Source: Haloferax namakaokahaiae
Lineage (GTDB): Archaea > Halobacteriota > Halobacteria > Halobacteriales > Haloferacaceae
DNA length: 64,000 bases
Direction of reading: 5' to 3'
NCBI RefSeq assembly: GCF_042663225.1
Contig: NZ_JBHTAA010000005.1
Coordinates: 992,001-1,056,000, forward strand
Made by a program: the position numbers and the translations under genes. This document shows positions 49,346 through 59,087 of the stretch, piece by piece; positions within the stretch are counted from its first letter, which is position 1; each line of letters opens with the position of its first letter. The notes under the pieces are model-generated. The model did no database searches and was not told the DNA's origin. It saw nothing but the letters and a program-made list of their open reading frames with translations.

Positions 49346-52300
49346 CCGCCGGGACCTCTGGCTTTTCTTCCTCGTCGTCGCCGAATCTGATGCCCGTGAC
49401 GGCACTGACGTTGTCGCCTTGCATCGTCACCCCGATGGCGCGCTCCGCGCGTTCGAGCAGCGCCGAGCGGTGCGAGACGACGACGAACTGCGCGTCGCCC
49501 GCGAGGTCATCGACCATCTGGCCGACGCGTTCGGCGTTCGCCGCGTCGAGGAAGGCGTCAACCTCGTCCAGTGCGTAGAACGGCGCGGGATTGTGCCGCT
49601 GGATGGCAAAGATGAACGCCAGGGCCGTCAGCGACTTCTCGCCGCCGGACATCGCATCGAGGCGTTGAATCGGCTTGTCGCCCGGTTGTGCCTTCATCGT
49701 CAGGCCCTCTTCGAACGGGTCTTCGGGGTTTTCGAGGTGGAGCTGTCCGGTCCCGTTCGACAGGCGTTCGAAGATGTCCGTGAAGTTCTCGGCGATGGCG
49801 TCGAACGACTCCATGAACGTCGCCTTCTTCTGGGACTCGTACTGCTCGATGCGCTCTCGAATCGCATCACGCTCTTCGACCAGTACGTCGCGGCGCTCGG
49901 TGAGGTCTTCGAGGGCCGCCTTCACGTCGTCGTACTCGTCGATAGCGAGCATGTTGACGGGTTCGAGCGCCTCCATCTCCTCGGTGAGGCGCTCGATTTC
50001 GGATTCGACCGTGCTGTGGTCGGGAATCTCCTCGGGGTCGTAGTCGCCGACCTGCGATTCGAGTTCGTCTATCTCCCATTCGAGGCGCTCGGCGGCCGAT
50101 TGGAGGCTCTCTAACTTCGATTCGACCGCAGTCACCCGGTCTTTCTTCTCGTCGCGCTTCGTGCGCGCCTCGCGGAGTTCGGACTGGAGTTCCTTCCGGT
50201 CGTCTTTGAGGTCCACCAACTCCTCTTCGAGTTCGGCGACCGCCTCGCGTTTTTCTTCGAGTTTCTCCTCGCTGGCTTCGATATCGGCCTCCGCCTCACG
50301 GATAGCTTCGCGTGCCGCAGCCTTGCGGTTCTGTGCGGATTCGACGGTGTCGTGTAGGTCGTCCACCGCCTCTTCGGCGTACTGCTTCTCAAGTTGGAGT
50401 TCGTTGAGGCGGCCGTCGAGCGACGACATACGCTCTTCGAGTTCGGAGATATCGGCGCGAATCTCGTCCGCCCGACTCGTGAGTTCCGGAATCTCGGAGT
50501 CGGCGAGTTCCGTCTCTATCTCTTCGATTTCGGCCTCGATGCCCTCGATTTCGTCGTCGAGGTCGGCGATTTCGTCGTCGAGAGCGGACATCTGCTCGTC
50601 CACCGACTCGCGTTCGTCGCGGAGTTCGGCGACTCTGTCTTCGAGTTCACCGATTTCGTCTTCGGTCTCTTCGATGTCTTCTTCGGCGTCCGCAATGTCA
50701 CGCTCGATGGCGCGAACGCGGTCGGCGGCGTCGGACGCGCGGCCGCGGGCGTCTTCGAGGTCCGAGTCGATGTCTCGAATCTCGCTGTTGAGCGAGCGGC
50801 GCTGGTCTTCGAGTTTCGTTATCTCCTTGGCGATGCGCTCGATGCGACCCTCGCCGGACTTGGAGAAGGAGTACCGAGAGCCACCGCCGGACCCGCCGGT
50901 CATCGCACCGGAGCGTTCGACGAGGTCGCCGTCGAGCGTCACCATGCGGTAGTCGCCCATCAGCGAGCGCGCGGTCTGCATGTCCTCGACGACGAGCGTC
51001 GAACCGAGGACGTACGAGAAGATGGACTCGTACTGGGAGTCGTACTCGACGAGATTGCGGGCGAAGTCCACGACGCCCGGGTTGTTCGGCTTTCGCGGCA
51101 GGCTACGGTTGTCCATCTTCGTGATGGGCAAGAACGTCGCACGGCCCGCGTTTCTGGACTTGAGGTAGTCGATACAGTCCGAACCGACTCGGTCGTCGCT
51201 GACGACGACGTTGGCGAGACGGCCACCGGCGGCGGTCTCACAGGCTTTCGCGTACTCGCCATCGACGGATGCGAGTTCGCCGACCGCGCCGTGGACTCCG
51301 GATTTGCCGGCGTTGAGAATCGTCGTCACCGCACGCGGCCACGAGGTGTCGCCGTCGCGTCCGGCGCGCGCTTCGAGGCGCGCGTACTCCGACTGCTTCG
51401 ACTGGAGTTCGTCGGTCACGTCCGAGAGTTGGTCTTGCAACTCCTGTTTTTCGGCCTGCAGGTCGTCGATGATGCCGTCGATTTTGGCGCTGTTCTTCTC
51501 GGCCGTGTCGAGTTCGCTGTGGAGGTCCGAGAGACGTGCCTTGAGCTCCGGAATCTGCTCGCGGGTCCGCTCGATTTCGGCCTGCGTCTCGGACAGTTCG
51601 TTCGAGCGGCGACGGGCGTCGTCGAGGAGGCGGTCCTTCTCGCGCTGGTGGTCGTTCTTCTCCGTCTTCAGTTCCTCGACGGCCGATTTCTTCTCCGAAA
51701 GCTCGGATTTGAGTTCGTCGAACTCGGTATCGACGGAGTCGATTTCCGCCTGCACTTCGCTCAGTTCGACCCGCTTGGACTGGATGTCGCTCTTGACCGA
51801 CGCCTTTTCGACCTTGATGGTTCGAATGTCGCCTTCGAGGTCGTCTATCTTCTCCTGCTTGCGGTCGATATCGACGAACGCCTTGCGTCGTTCGGCCTCG
51901 GCGTCGTCTATCTTCTCTTCGGCGGCTTCGATGGAGTTCTCGGCGCGCGAGATGTCGCCTTTTATCTCCTCCATCTCGGACTTTATCTTGAGTTGCTCGT
52001 CTTCGCCCTTGCGCTCGATTTCGTGGGTGAGGTCTTCGAGGTCCTCTTCCAATCGGGTGACCTTCCCCTGTCGCTCGTCGAGTTCGACTTTCAACTCCGC
52101 GAGTTTGGAGTCGGTCGAGTCGATGCGGGATTCGGTCCGCGAGAGGTCGTCGCGCTTGTCTTCGAGTTCGGCGGCTTTGAGGTAGCCCTCGTACTCTTCT
52201 TTCTCGTCGCGGAGTCCCTTGTACTGGAGTGCCGTCTCGCGCTCGTCGGAGAGTTGGTCGAGTCGGCCTTCCTTCTCTTCGATGCGCAGGTCGGCCTCGT

Positions 52301-52931
52301 CCACGCGCTCTCGCACCGCTTCGAGTTCTTCGAACGCGGCGTCTTTCTTCGCGTCGAACTCGGCGACGCCCGCGATTTCGTCGATGATGCCCCGTCGCTG
52401 GTAGGGCGTCATGTTGATAATCTCGGTCACGTCGCCCTGCATGACCACGTTGTACCCCTCCGGCGTGATGCCGGCCTGTGCGAGCAGGTCCTGAATGTCC
52501 GAGAGGTTGACCGACCGCTCGTTGAGGTAGTAGTACGAGTAGTAGTTGTCCGTGGTCTCTTTGACGCGGCGCTTGATTTTTATCTCCTCGACGTCGCCGA
52601 CGTTGTCGGTGCCCGCGGCGTTGATGACCTGCGAGCGGTCGAGCGTGCCGTCGGAGTTGTCGAGGACGACGCTGACGCTCGCTTCTTTCGTCTTCGTCGA
52701 TTCCTCACCGCTGCCGTCGGCGTGGCCGGGGTTGTAGATGAGGTCGGTCAGCTTTTCGGCGCGAATCCCGCGAGTGCGGGCCAAGCCGAGTGCGAACAGG
52801 ACGCCGTCGATGATGTTCGACTTCCCGGACCCGTTCGGGCCGGTGACGACGGTGAAATCCTCGTAGAACGGGATACGCGTCGGTCGTCCAAAACTCTTGA
52901 AGCCGTCGAGGACGATTTCTTTAATGTGCAT
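49338..52931 (-). CDS. smc: Chromosome segregation protein SMC
   Basis: 1197 residues, full length. Walker A GPNGSGKS at 31-38, long antiparallel coiled coils broken by a hinge domain in the middle (from about SWPRAVTTILNAGKSGVHGAVGEL), then the ABC signature DAMSGGEKSLTALAF and Walker B YALDEVDAFLDAAN near the C-terminus. With ScpA it extrudes or organises chromosomal DNA loops. It begins at 52931, 76 bases after the DUF7518 gene, and a hairpin GCGGGA-tgt-TCCCGC lies 15-29 bases before its ATG. Confidence 0.97.
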   Translation of the reverse strand: MHIKEIVLDGFKSFGRPTRIPFYEDFTVVTGPNGSGKSNIIDGVLFALGLARTRGIRAEKLTDLIYNPGHADGSGEESTKTKEASVSVVLDNSDGTLDRSQVINAAGTDNVGDVEEIKIKRRVKETTDNYYSYYYLNERSVNLSDIQDLLAQAGITPEGYNVVMQGDVTEIINMTPYQRRGIIDEIAGVAEFDAKKDAAFEELEAVRERVDEADLRIEEKEGRLDQLSDERETALQYKGLRDEKEEYEGYLKAAELEDKRDDLSRTESRIDSTDSKLAELKVELDERQGKVTRLEEDLEDLTHEIERKGEDEQLKIKSEMEEIKGDISRAENSIEAAEEKIDDAEAERRKAFVDIDRKQEKIDDLEGDIRTIKVEKASVKSDIQSKRVELSEVQAEIDSVDTEFDELKSELSEKKSAVEELKTEKNDHQREKDRLLDDARRRSNELSETQAEIERTREQIPELKARLSDLHSELDTAEKNSAKIDGIIDDLQAEKQELQDQLSDVTDELQSKQSEYARLEARAGRDGDTSWPRAVTTILNAGKSGVHGAVGELASVDGEYAKACETAAGGRLANVVVSDDRVGSDCIDYLKSRNAGRATFLPITKMDNRSLPRKPNNPGVVDFARNLVEYDSQYESIFSYVLGSTLVVEDMQTARSLMGDYRMVTLDGDLVERSGAMTGGSGGGSRYSFSKSGEGRIERIAKEITKLEDQRRSLNSEIRDIDSDLEDARGRASDAADRVRAIERDIADAEEDIEETEDEIGELEDRVAELRDERESVDEQMSALDDEIADLDDEIEGIEAEIEEIETELADSEIPELTSRADEIRADISELEERMSSLDGRLNELQLEKQYAEEAVDDLHDTVESAQNRKAAAREAIREAEADIEASEEKLEEKREAVAELEEELVDLKDDRKELQSELREARTKRDEKKDRVTAVESKLESLQSAAERLEWEIDELESQVGDYDPEEIPDHSTVESEIERLTEEMEALEPVNMLAIDEYDDVKAALEDLTERRDVLVEERDAIRERIEQYESQKKATFMESFDAIAENFTDIFERLSNGTGQLHLENPEDPFEEGLTMKAQPGDKPIQRLDAMSGGEKSLTALAFIFAIQRHNPAPFYALDEVDAFLDAANAERVGQMVDDLAGDAQFVVVSHRSALLERAERAIGVTMQGDNVSAVTGIRFGDDEEEKPEVPADD

Positions 52932-53007
52932 AGGTTATTTTTCGAGCGGGATGTTCCCGCAGTAAACGCGCCGTCTGGACAACGGGCGCGCCTAGGAGAG
53001 AAGGGCC

Positions 53008-53295
53008 TTACGCAACGATAATGTCGTCGCCGAGGCTCTCTTCTCCGTCGTTATCAGCACCCTCGGTTTCATCCGTTTTAGTTTCATCGCCCTCCGGCTG
53101 AGAGTCTGGAGATTCTGCCTCTTCCGGCGTCTCTTCGAACCGACGCTGTGCGGCCCGCGAGGGGACTTGCACGTCGTTCGCGTCTTCGAGTTGTCGGAGT
53201 CGCTCTTTCGTCTCGACGAGTTCTTCGGTGAGACCGTTGACTGCTGCTTGGAGTTCTGCAACCTTCGATTCGAGTTCCTCCACCCTATTGCTCAT
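53008..53295 (-). CDS. DUF7518-like coiled-coil protein, first gene of the smc operon
   Basis: 95 residues: a coiled coil (MSNRVEELESKVAELQAAVNGL, heptads to about residue 43), a short basic part VPSRAAQRRFEE, then a disordered acidic tail ending GDDIIVA. I match it to the haloarchaeal DUF7518 family. It shares a promoter with smc and scpA (76-base gap to smc) and could be a small partner of the SMC complex. ATG 53295 is preferred because a TATA box lies 28 bases upstream. Confidence 0.75.
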   Translation of the reverse strand: MSNRVEELESKVAELQAAVNGLTEELVETKERLRQLEDANDVQVPSRAAQRRFEETPEEAESPDSQPEGDETKTDETEGADNDGEESLGDDIIVA

Positions 53296-53320
53296 GGGCA
53301 AATTACCCGCCGCGAGAGAC

Positions 53321-53340
53321 ATAAATGTGCGTCAGACATT
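53321..53340 (-). promoter_or_regulatory. Promoter of the DUF7518-smc-scpA operon with the shared CGTCAGACA motif
   Basis: The plus-strand ATAAAT (53321-53326) is a minus-strand TATA box centred 28 bases before ATG 53295. Directly upstream, 53328-53340 reads TGCGTCAGACATT, identical to 9703-9715. The second arm of the ftsZ1 palindrome is not conserved here. Confidence 0.55.
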
Positions 53341-53432
53341 CACCGAAAACGTGATACGTGTGCGTGAGTACGGCCGATTCTCGACCGATTCACCCGAAAC
53401 GAGCGGCGAACTGAGCGAATGGTCCAGTCGAA

Positions 53433-54797
53433 TCAGGTTAGGTGCGACTCGGTTTCGCTCGCGCGGAAGTCGCGGACCGCGTCGAGGTACTCTTCCCGCG
53501 TCCGCTTTTCGGCCTTCGCCGCGCGGAGTTGCTCGCGCGCCTCGGGGTCCGTGAGTACGTCGATGAGCGTGCAGGCGGTGAGTTTCGCCGGGACGATGTA
53601 GGCCATCTCCTCGTCCACGACGCGGAAGTCGCGGGCGTGGACGGCCCCTTCGAAGCCGCCGGTCCACGGGTGGATTCCCGGCACCAGTTGCGTGATATCG
53701 CCCATGTCGGTCGAACCAGCGAGGTGCGGTTGGCCGGGGCTGAGCGCCGTTTCTCCCAGGAGGTCACGGACGTTGTCGTCGTAGGCGTCGATGATGGTCT
53801 GGTCCGTCGAGAGCGGCATGTAGCCGGGGAAGTCCTCGATTTCCACGTCGCCGCCGACCGCCATCGCGCCGGAGCGAAGCGCCCGATTCACGGCTTCGTT
53901 CGCCTCGCCGACCGCCTCGATGGATTTAGCGCGAACGTAGGACTCCATGGTCACCTCGGCGGGCACGACGTTGACCCCGTCGCCGCCGCGGGTGATAATC
54001 GGGTGGACGCGGACGTAGTCCTCGTCGGCGAACGTCTCGCGCAGGGCGTTGACGGCGTTCATGCCGAGCATCGCTGCGTTGAGCGCGTTGACGCCCTCTT
54101 CGGGTGCCGCGCCCGCGTGGGACTCGCGGCCGAGGTAGGTGACGAACTTGCCCACGAAGCCGTTCGTGGAGAAGTTGCTCGTGACGACGCGTTCGGGTTC
54201 GTCGCTGCCGGCGTGCATCATGACGGCCATGTTCCAGTCGTCCACGTAGCCGCGGCGGATGAGTTCCTGCTTGCCGCCGAAGAACTCGATGTCGCCCGAT
54301 TCGACGAGAGAGCGGCGGTAGTCGAGGTCCAGATACTCTTCGGCGGGGACGGCGACGAACTCCACGGCCGCGTCGAGACTGTCGATGGCGTCGCCTTCGA
54401 CCAGTCCGAAGGCCGTGCCGACGAGGTGGGCGAGTTGAGCGTTGTGTCCGCAGGCGTGGACCGCGCCCGTCTCGGGGTCGGCGAGCGGGTGGTCGGGGTT
54501 GACGAGCGCGTCGAGTTCGCCGAGGACGGCCGCGACGAACTCGTCGTCCGAATCGTCGCCGTCGTCACCGTTCTCGCCGCCGACGCGAGCGCGGGCGCCG
54601 GTGATGGCGAGTTCGGTCTCCACGTCGAGGTCGAGCGATTCGAAGAGCGAGACGACTTTCTTCGTCGTCTCGACTTCCTTGTACCCGAGTTCGGGTTCGG
54701 ACTGCACGTCTTTGGCGAATTCGATGATGTCGTCGGCCCGGGCGTCGATGGCGTCACACACGCGGGCTTTGAGTTCCGCAACGTCGGCATCGGTCAT
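53433..54797 (-). CDS. M20 family amidohydrolase (AbgB/aminoacylase type)
   Basis: 454 residues. Zinc-peptidase M20D marks: HACGHNAQLAHLVGTA, the catalytic EE in VAVPAEEYLD, GRESHAGAAPEEGVNALNAA (dimerisation domain) and HLAGSTDMGDIT. The family cleaves N-acyl or p-aminobenzoyl-glutamate bonds; resemblance to the AbgB type is a tentative reading. ATG 54797 is supported by a TATA box TATCTAATAG 26 bases upstream. Divergent from gatB. Confidence 0.87.
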   Translation of the reverse strand: MTDADVAELKARVCDAIDARADDIIEFAKDVQSEPELGYKEVETTKKVVSLFESLDLDVETELAITGARARVGGENGDDGDDSDDEFVAAVLGELDALVNPDHPLADPETGAVHACGHNAQLAHLVGTAFGLVEGDAIDSLDAAVEFVAVPAEEYLDLDYRRSLVESGDIEFFGGKQELIRRGYVDDWNMAVMMHAGSDEPERVVTSNFSTNGFVGKFVTYLGRESHAGAAPEEGVNALNAAMLGMNAVNALRETFADEDYVRVHPIITRGGDGVNVVPAEVTMESYVRAKSIEAVGEANEAVNRALRSGAMAVGGDVEIEDFPGYMPLSTDQTIIDAYDDNVRDLLGETALSPGQPHLAGSTDMGDITQLVPGIHPWTGGFEGAVHARDFRVVDEEMAYIVPAKLTACTLIDVLTDPEAREQLRAAKAEKRTREEYLDAVRDFRASETESHLT

Positions 54798-54917
54798 GCC
54801 AGCCAGTTCGCGGCCACCTATTAGATACCTCGCCTGCCGGAAGGGACGGCACTCGACCCTTCCCTCGGCGCGGGCGTTCCCGTTACTCTTTAGCCTCCCG
54901 CCGCTAAATCGCGGCCA

Positions 54918-56408
54918 ATGACTGCGCAAGCGCTCGAACAGCGTGAACTTGCCGTCGTTATCGGGTTGGAGGTCCACGTGCAACTCGAGACGGCGACGAA
55001 GATTTTCTGTGGCTGTTCGACCGAGCCCGCTGAGGACGAAGAGCCAAACACCCGCGTCTGCCCCGTCTGTCTCGGCCTGCCGGGTGCCCTCCCCGTCCTC
55101 AACGAGAAAGCGGTCGAATCCGCAGTGAAAATCGGCAAGGCACTCAACGCCTCAGTGGCCGAAGACACCCGGTTCCACCGGAAGAACTACTACTACCCCG
55201 ACCTGCCGAAGAACTTCCAGATCACCCAGTACGACGCGCCCATCTGCGCCGACGGGGTGCTCGAAGTCTCCGTCGAGGGCAAGCGCCGCGACATCGGCAT
55301 CACGCGCGCCCACCTCGAAGAAGACCCCGGCAGCCTCCAGCACAAAGGCGGCAGCATCGACACTGCCGACTACACGCTGGTGAACTACAACCGCGCCGGG
55401 ACGCCCCTGATGGAAATCGTCACCGAACCGGACTTCCGCAGTCCGCAGGAGACGCGGGCGTTCCTCGCCAAACTGGAAGAGGTACTCGAATATCTCGGCG
55501 TGTTCGACGCCACCCGCGACGGCTCGCTCCGCGTGGACGCCAACATCTCGCTCGTCCCCGCCGACGAAGTCGAAGACGACGGCACGATTCCCATCGAGAC
55601 GCTCGAAGCCGCGAACCGCACCGAGGTCAAGAACATCTCCAGCCACAAGGGCGCAGAGAAGGCGCTGGCCTACGAGGTCACCCGTCAGAAGAACGCCGTC
55701 AAGCGCGGCCGCGCCATCGAACAGGAGACCCGCCACTGGGACGAATCCCGCGGCATCACGGTCTCGATGCGCTCGAAAGAAGAGGAGAAGGACTACCGAT
55801 ACTTCGAGGAGGCAGACCTGCCGGCGCTCCAAGTCGCCCACTGGAAAGCGGAGATTCCGATTCCGGAACTCCCCGACGCCCGCCGCGAACGCTTCAGCGA
55901 GGAGTACGGACTCGACGAGGAGTCCGCCTCGAAGCTCACCTCCACGAAGGAAGTCGCCGACTTCTTCGAGAACGTCGCCGCCGAGTTCGACGCCGACCTC
56001 GCCGCGACGTGGGTCGCCGACAACCTCCTCGGCGAACTCAACTACCGCGACCTCGAAATTACGGACGTGACCGACCGCCTCGACGAGTTCACCCGACTCA
56101 TCGAACTCGTGGACGCCGACGAGGTGACGACGAAGAACGCCGAGGAGATAATTCTCCGCAAGATGCTCGACGAAGGTGCAGACCCCGATACGGTCGTGGA
56201 AAACGAGGGACTCGGGAAGGCCGACGACGACGAAATCGTCGGCTTCGTCGAGGACGCCATCGACGAGAACCCCGACGCCGTCTCGGATTATCACGAAGGC
56301 GAGGGCGGCGCGCTCAACTTCCTCGTCGGACAGGTCATGCAGAAGTCGAAAGGCAGCGCCGACCCCGGTACCGCGAACCAGTTGCTCCGCGAGAGACTCG
56401 ACGAGTAA
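54918..56408 (+). CDS. gatB: Asp-tRNA(Asn)/Glu-tRNA(Gln) amidotransferase subunit GatB
   Basis: 496 residues. Typical blocks: VVIGLEVHVQLETATKIFCGC, CPVCLGLPGALPVLN, RFHRKNYYYPDLPKNFQITQYD, NRAGTPLMEIVTEPDF and the C-terminal YqeY-like helical domain to GTANQLLRERL. GatB holds the kinase/tRNA part of the complex that amidates misacylated tRNAs, needed because many archaea lack asparaginyl-tRNA or glutaminyl-tRNA synthetase. A TATA box lies 27 bases upstream. gatA and gatC are not adjacent. Confidence 0.95.
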   Translation: MTAQALEQRELAVVIGLEVHVQLETATKIFCGCSTEPAEDEEPNTRVCPVCLGLPGALPVLNEKAVESAVKIGKALNASVAEDTRFHRKNYYYPDLPKNFQITQYDAPICADGVLEVSVEGKRRDIGITRAHLEEDPGSLQHKGGSIDTADYTLVNYNRAGTPLMEIVTEPDFRSPQETRAFLAKLEEVLEYLGVFDATRDGSLRVDANISLVPADEVEDDGTIPIETLEAANRTEVKNISSHKGAEKALAYEVTRQKNAVKRGRAIEQETRHWDESRGITVSMRSKEEEKDYRYFEEADLPALQVAHWKAEIPIPELPDARRERFSEEYGLDEESASKLTSTKEVADFFENVAAEFDADLAATWVADNLLGELNYRDLEITDVTDRLDEFTRLIELVDADEVTTKNAEEIILRKMLDEGADPDTVVENEGLGKADDDEIVGFVEDAIDENPDAVSDYHEGEGGALNFLVGQVMQKSKGSADPGTANQLLRERLDE

Positions 56409-56444
56409 GCGTCGAGGCGAGTCGGTCGCTTCCGTCGTCCGTTT

Positions 56445-56624
56445 TTACTGCGTCTTGTGTCGGGCGTACTGTTCGATGATGACGAAGTGCGTCGAACCGC
56501 AGGCCGCACACTCGGTCGGTTCCGAATAGTGGAACTCTTCGTCTTCGTGTGTCACCGTGCCCGCGTAGATGACGTGGCAGTTGTCACAGACGTATCGTTC
56601 CGGCAACTCTGGGGTATGGGACAT
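56445..56624 (-). CDS. Small haloarchaeal zinc-ribbon protein
   Basis: 59 residues: MSHTPELPERYVCDNCHVIY ... ECAACGSTHFVIIEQYARHKTQ, with two CxxC pairs forming a zinc ribbon. No family name can be given with confidence. Start 56624 chosen; a longer frame from 56651 would add MYGGRECTA. It converges on gatB. Confidence 0.7.
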   Translation of the reverse strand: MSHTPELPERYVCDNCHVIYAGTVTHEDEEFHYSEPTECAACGSTHFVIIEQYARHKTQ

Positions 56625-56699
56625 AGCCGTACATTCGCGGCCACCATACATGATACTTTGTTGCCATAAAACAGAATGTTCGGTTCGACGGGTGGTCGC

Positions 56700-58130
56700 T
56701 CAGTCGTCGCCCGCCGTCGCTTTCCCCTCGGGCCGGTCCAAGATGCCCTCGCGCCACGTCCCGAGCCGGAACCACGAGACGGCGATGATAAAGGAGCCGA
56801 CAGCACCCGTCACGAACGCCCACCAGAGACCATCGACGCCCCAGCCGAACCCCGAGATGGACCCGACGACAGGAAGCGAGACTGTCCACGAGAAGGCGAC
56901 GACGATAGCCACCGGCACGCGGAGAAGCCACCGCGAGAGGATGGAGAGAATCATCGACGCCTTCGTGATGCCCGCGCCGCGGAAGGCACCCTGAATGACC
57001 ATGACGCCGCCGAAGAACGCCCACGACGGCGCGATGATTCGGAGGAAGGTGATACCCTCGGTGACGACGGCGTCGTCGTCCACGAACAGGCGAATCGCCT
57101 CGCCGGGGAACAGGAGGACGAACCCGGCGGCGGCGAAGAGCAAGCCCATGGTCGCGGCGGTGGCCGTCCACGCGACAGAGGCCGCGCGGTCGGGCGTCTT
57201 CGCGCCGAGATTCTGGCCGACGCCCGTCGCAGTTGCCTGGCCGACCGCTCCGGAGACGGTCCACGAGACGGACATCAGACGGACGCCCACGCCGTAGGCC
57301 GCCGTCGCGGCGGGACCGAACCGAGCGACGAACGCGGCCATCACGACGGCCGAGAAACTCCGCGCCCAGCCGTCGAGCGTCGCGGGGTAACCGATATCGA
57401 CGAGTTTCGCCAGTCGCTCTCGGTCGGGACGGAGGTCCTCGACGTGGAGTTGGACGCCCCAGTCGCCGCGGAGCAGGATGTAGATGCCAGCGCCCGTCGC
57501 AAAGAGGCGCGCGATGAGCGTGGCGATAGCCGCGCCGCGGGTTCCCATCCCGACGATTGGGCCGAAGCCGAGGATGAGAATCGGGTCGAGGACGACGTTG
57601 AGTCCGGCGGAGACGACCATGAGCCACATCGCCGTCTTCGTGTCTCCCGCGCCCTGCAACGCCGCTCGAAAGGCGAAGAAGAGGAACGTGAGCGGCAGTG
57701 AGAGGAAGATGACCTCGATGTAGGCGAGGGCTTCGGTGTACACTGCGCCTTTCGCGCCGATGAGCGTGAGCAGCGGCGCTCTGAAGACGAATCCGACGAC
57801 TGCGAGGGCTATCGAAACCGTGAGCGTGAGGAGAATCGTCTGGCCGACGACGTGGTCGGCCTCGCGGTCCTCGCCCGCGCCGACGTGCTGGGAGACGAGC
57901 GCAATCGTCGCCGCCGTGATACCCATCGCCGTCGAGATGAACATCCACGTGGTCGGGAACATGAGCGAGACTGCGGCGACTGCCTCTGGGCTTACGCGAC
58001 CGACCCAGAACACGTCGGCGAGGTTGTAGAGCGTCTGTAAGAGGTTCCCCGCGACGAGCGGCCACGACAGAGTGAGGAGTTTGGGCGCAATCGCCCCCGT
58101 CGTCATGTCTACACGCGAGTCCTTCGACAC
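56700..58130 (-). CDS. MATE family efflux transporter
   Basis: 476 residues with twelve membrane helices in two similar halves (for example LSWPLVAGNLLQTLYNLADVFWVGR and GYPATLDGWARSFSAVVMAAFVARFG). This is the DinF/NorM type that exports organic cations or drugs in exchange for Na+ or H+. GTG start at 58130, with TATA-like CGTTAAAG 26 bases upstream. The DAL-type acidic residue near LADVFWVGR is consistent with the family. Confidence 0.9.
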   Translation of the reverse strand: MSKDSRVDMTTGAIAPKLLTLSWPLVAGNLLQTLYNLADVFWVGRVSPEAVAAVSLMFPTTWMFISTAMGITAATIALVSQHVGAGEDREADHVVGQTILLTLTVSIALAVVGFVFRAPLLTLIGAKGAVYTEALAYIEVIFLSLPLTFLFFAFRAALQGAGDTKTAMWLMVVSAGLNVVLDPILILGFGPIVGMGTRGAAIATLIARLFATGAGIYILLRGDWGVQLHVEDLRPDRERLAKLVDIGYPATLDGWARSFSAVVMAAFVARFGPAATAAYGVGVRLMSVSWTVSGAVGQATATGVGQNLGAKTPDRAASVAWTATAATMGLLFAAAGFVLLFPGEAIRLFVDDDAVVTEGITFLRIIAPSWAFFGGVMVIQGAFRGAGITKASMILSILSRWLLRVPVAIVVAFSWTVSLPVVGSISGFGWGVDGLWWAFVTGAVGSFIIAVSWFRLGTWREGILDRPEGKATAGDD

Positions 58131-58227
58131 GTCTGTGGGTTGGCTCGAATCGCGTTAAAGGAATTGGGTCGCAATTGCAGAATTAGCGGCGATATTATGA
58201 TTCCAGAACGCGTACTGGTACCTTCGA

Positions 58228-58923
58228 ATGCGTGCGTCAGTCGGGACTGTCTGTGTCGTCTTCGTCGTCTTTCTCGTAGTCCTCAGCACGCCACTCGGAG
58301 CGGTGGTCGTCGCCGGCCAGACCCTGACCGGACAGGAGCCGAACAACGACCCCGCGCGGCCGATGGAAGTCGAGTCCGGGACGACCGTCGAGGGGACGAT
58401 TACCTACGACTACGACTGGGACACCGGTGAGTACCGCTACATCGACTACGACTACATCGCCGTCTGGGCCGTCGAAGGGCAGTACGTCGAGGCGACGCTC
58501 GAGGCGACCGACAGTTGGGGCGAGTTGACCGTCGTCATCACCAACGCGTCGAACGTCGGGATGATTGATCCCGTGACGGTCGAATCGGGCGAGTCGCGGA
58601 CGCTTCGCGTCGTCGCCCGCGAGACTGGCTGGCACCGCGTCTTCGTCAGCGGCTACTACCCCGGTATCGAAGCCTACGGCGCGGGGTCGTACCGACTGAC
58701 GCTCGGGGCGACCGACACGCCGGGCGAGACGAATCCGACACCCGAAACCGACGCACAGGTCACCGTCGAGACGGCCGATATCGGCGGGACGAATCTCGGC
58801 GAACCACCGCGAACCGGGGGTGGGCTAACGAGTAGCGACTTCATCGAACTCGCGGGCGTCGTCGTCGCCGCACTGGGGCTCGGGTTTAGCTACGTGAAGT
58901 ACAAACAGCGGCGCGTGAGTTAG
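58228..58923 (+). CDS. Secreted or membrane-anchored beta-sandwich protein
   Basis: 231 residues. A signal peptide (residues 1-30, ending LGAVVVAGQ), a beta-rich acidic domain of about 120 residues with many Tyr/Asp (YDYDWDTGEYRYIDYDYIAVW, pre-peptidase C-terminal-like), a Thr/Pro-rich linker and one C-terminal membrane helix (IELAGVVVAALGLGFSYV) with a basic cytoplasmic end. Anchored at the cell surface; ligand unknown. Divergent from the MATE gene and 164 bases ahead of topA. Confidence 0.75.
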   Translation: MRASVGTVCVVFVVFLVVLSTPLGAVVVAGQTLTGQEPNNDPARPMEVESGTTVEGTITYDYDWDTGEYRYIDYDYIAVWAVEGQYVEATLEATDSWGELTVVITNASNVGMIDPVTVESGESRTLRVVARETGWHRVFVSGYYPGIEAYGAGSYRLTLGATDTPGETNPTPETDAQVTVETADIGGTNLGEPPRTGGGLTSSDFIELAGVVVAALGLGFSYVKYKQRRVS

Positions 58924-59087
58924 CCCCGAGACGAAGCGTAGTGCCCGAGGTGGGGCGTCTAGCTCACCTCTCGCGCGCGAGGTGCGCACCCGTACGCCCG
59001 CCCACCCATATACGCGCGTTCTGAGGCTTCTCCGTGAAGAATTCGTCCACGAAAGGTTTAGGACATCCCCCCTCATATCGCCGGGCA

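Noticed and set aside
50394..53021. 875-codon open frame on the plus strand across smc
   Set aside because: It is the antisense of smc. High GC in the third codon position leaves long empty frames; smc on the minus strand has full domain structure.
53442..54824. 460-codon plus-strand frame across the M20 hydrolase
   Set aside because: Antisense shadow, composition unlike neighbours; gatB promoter lies at its end.
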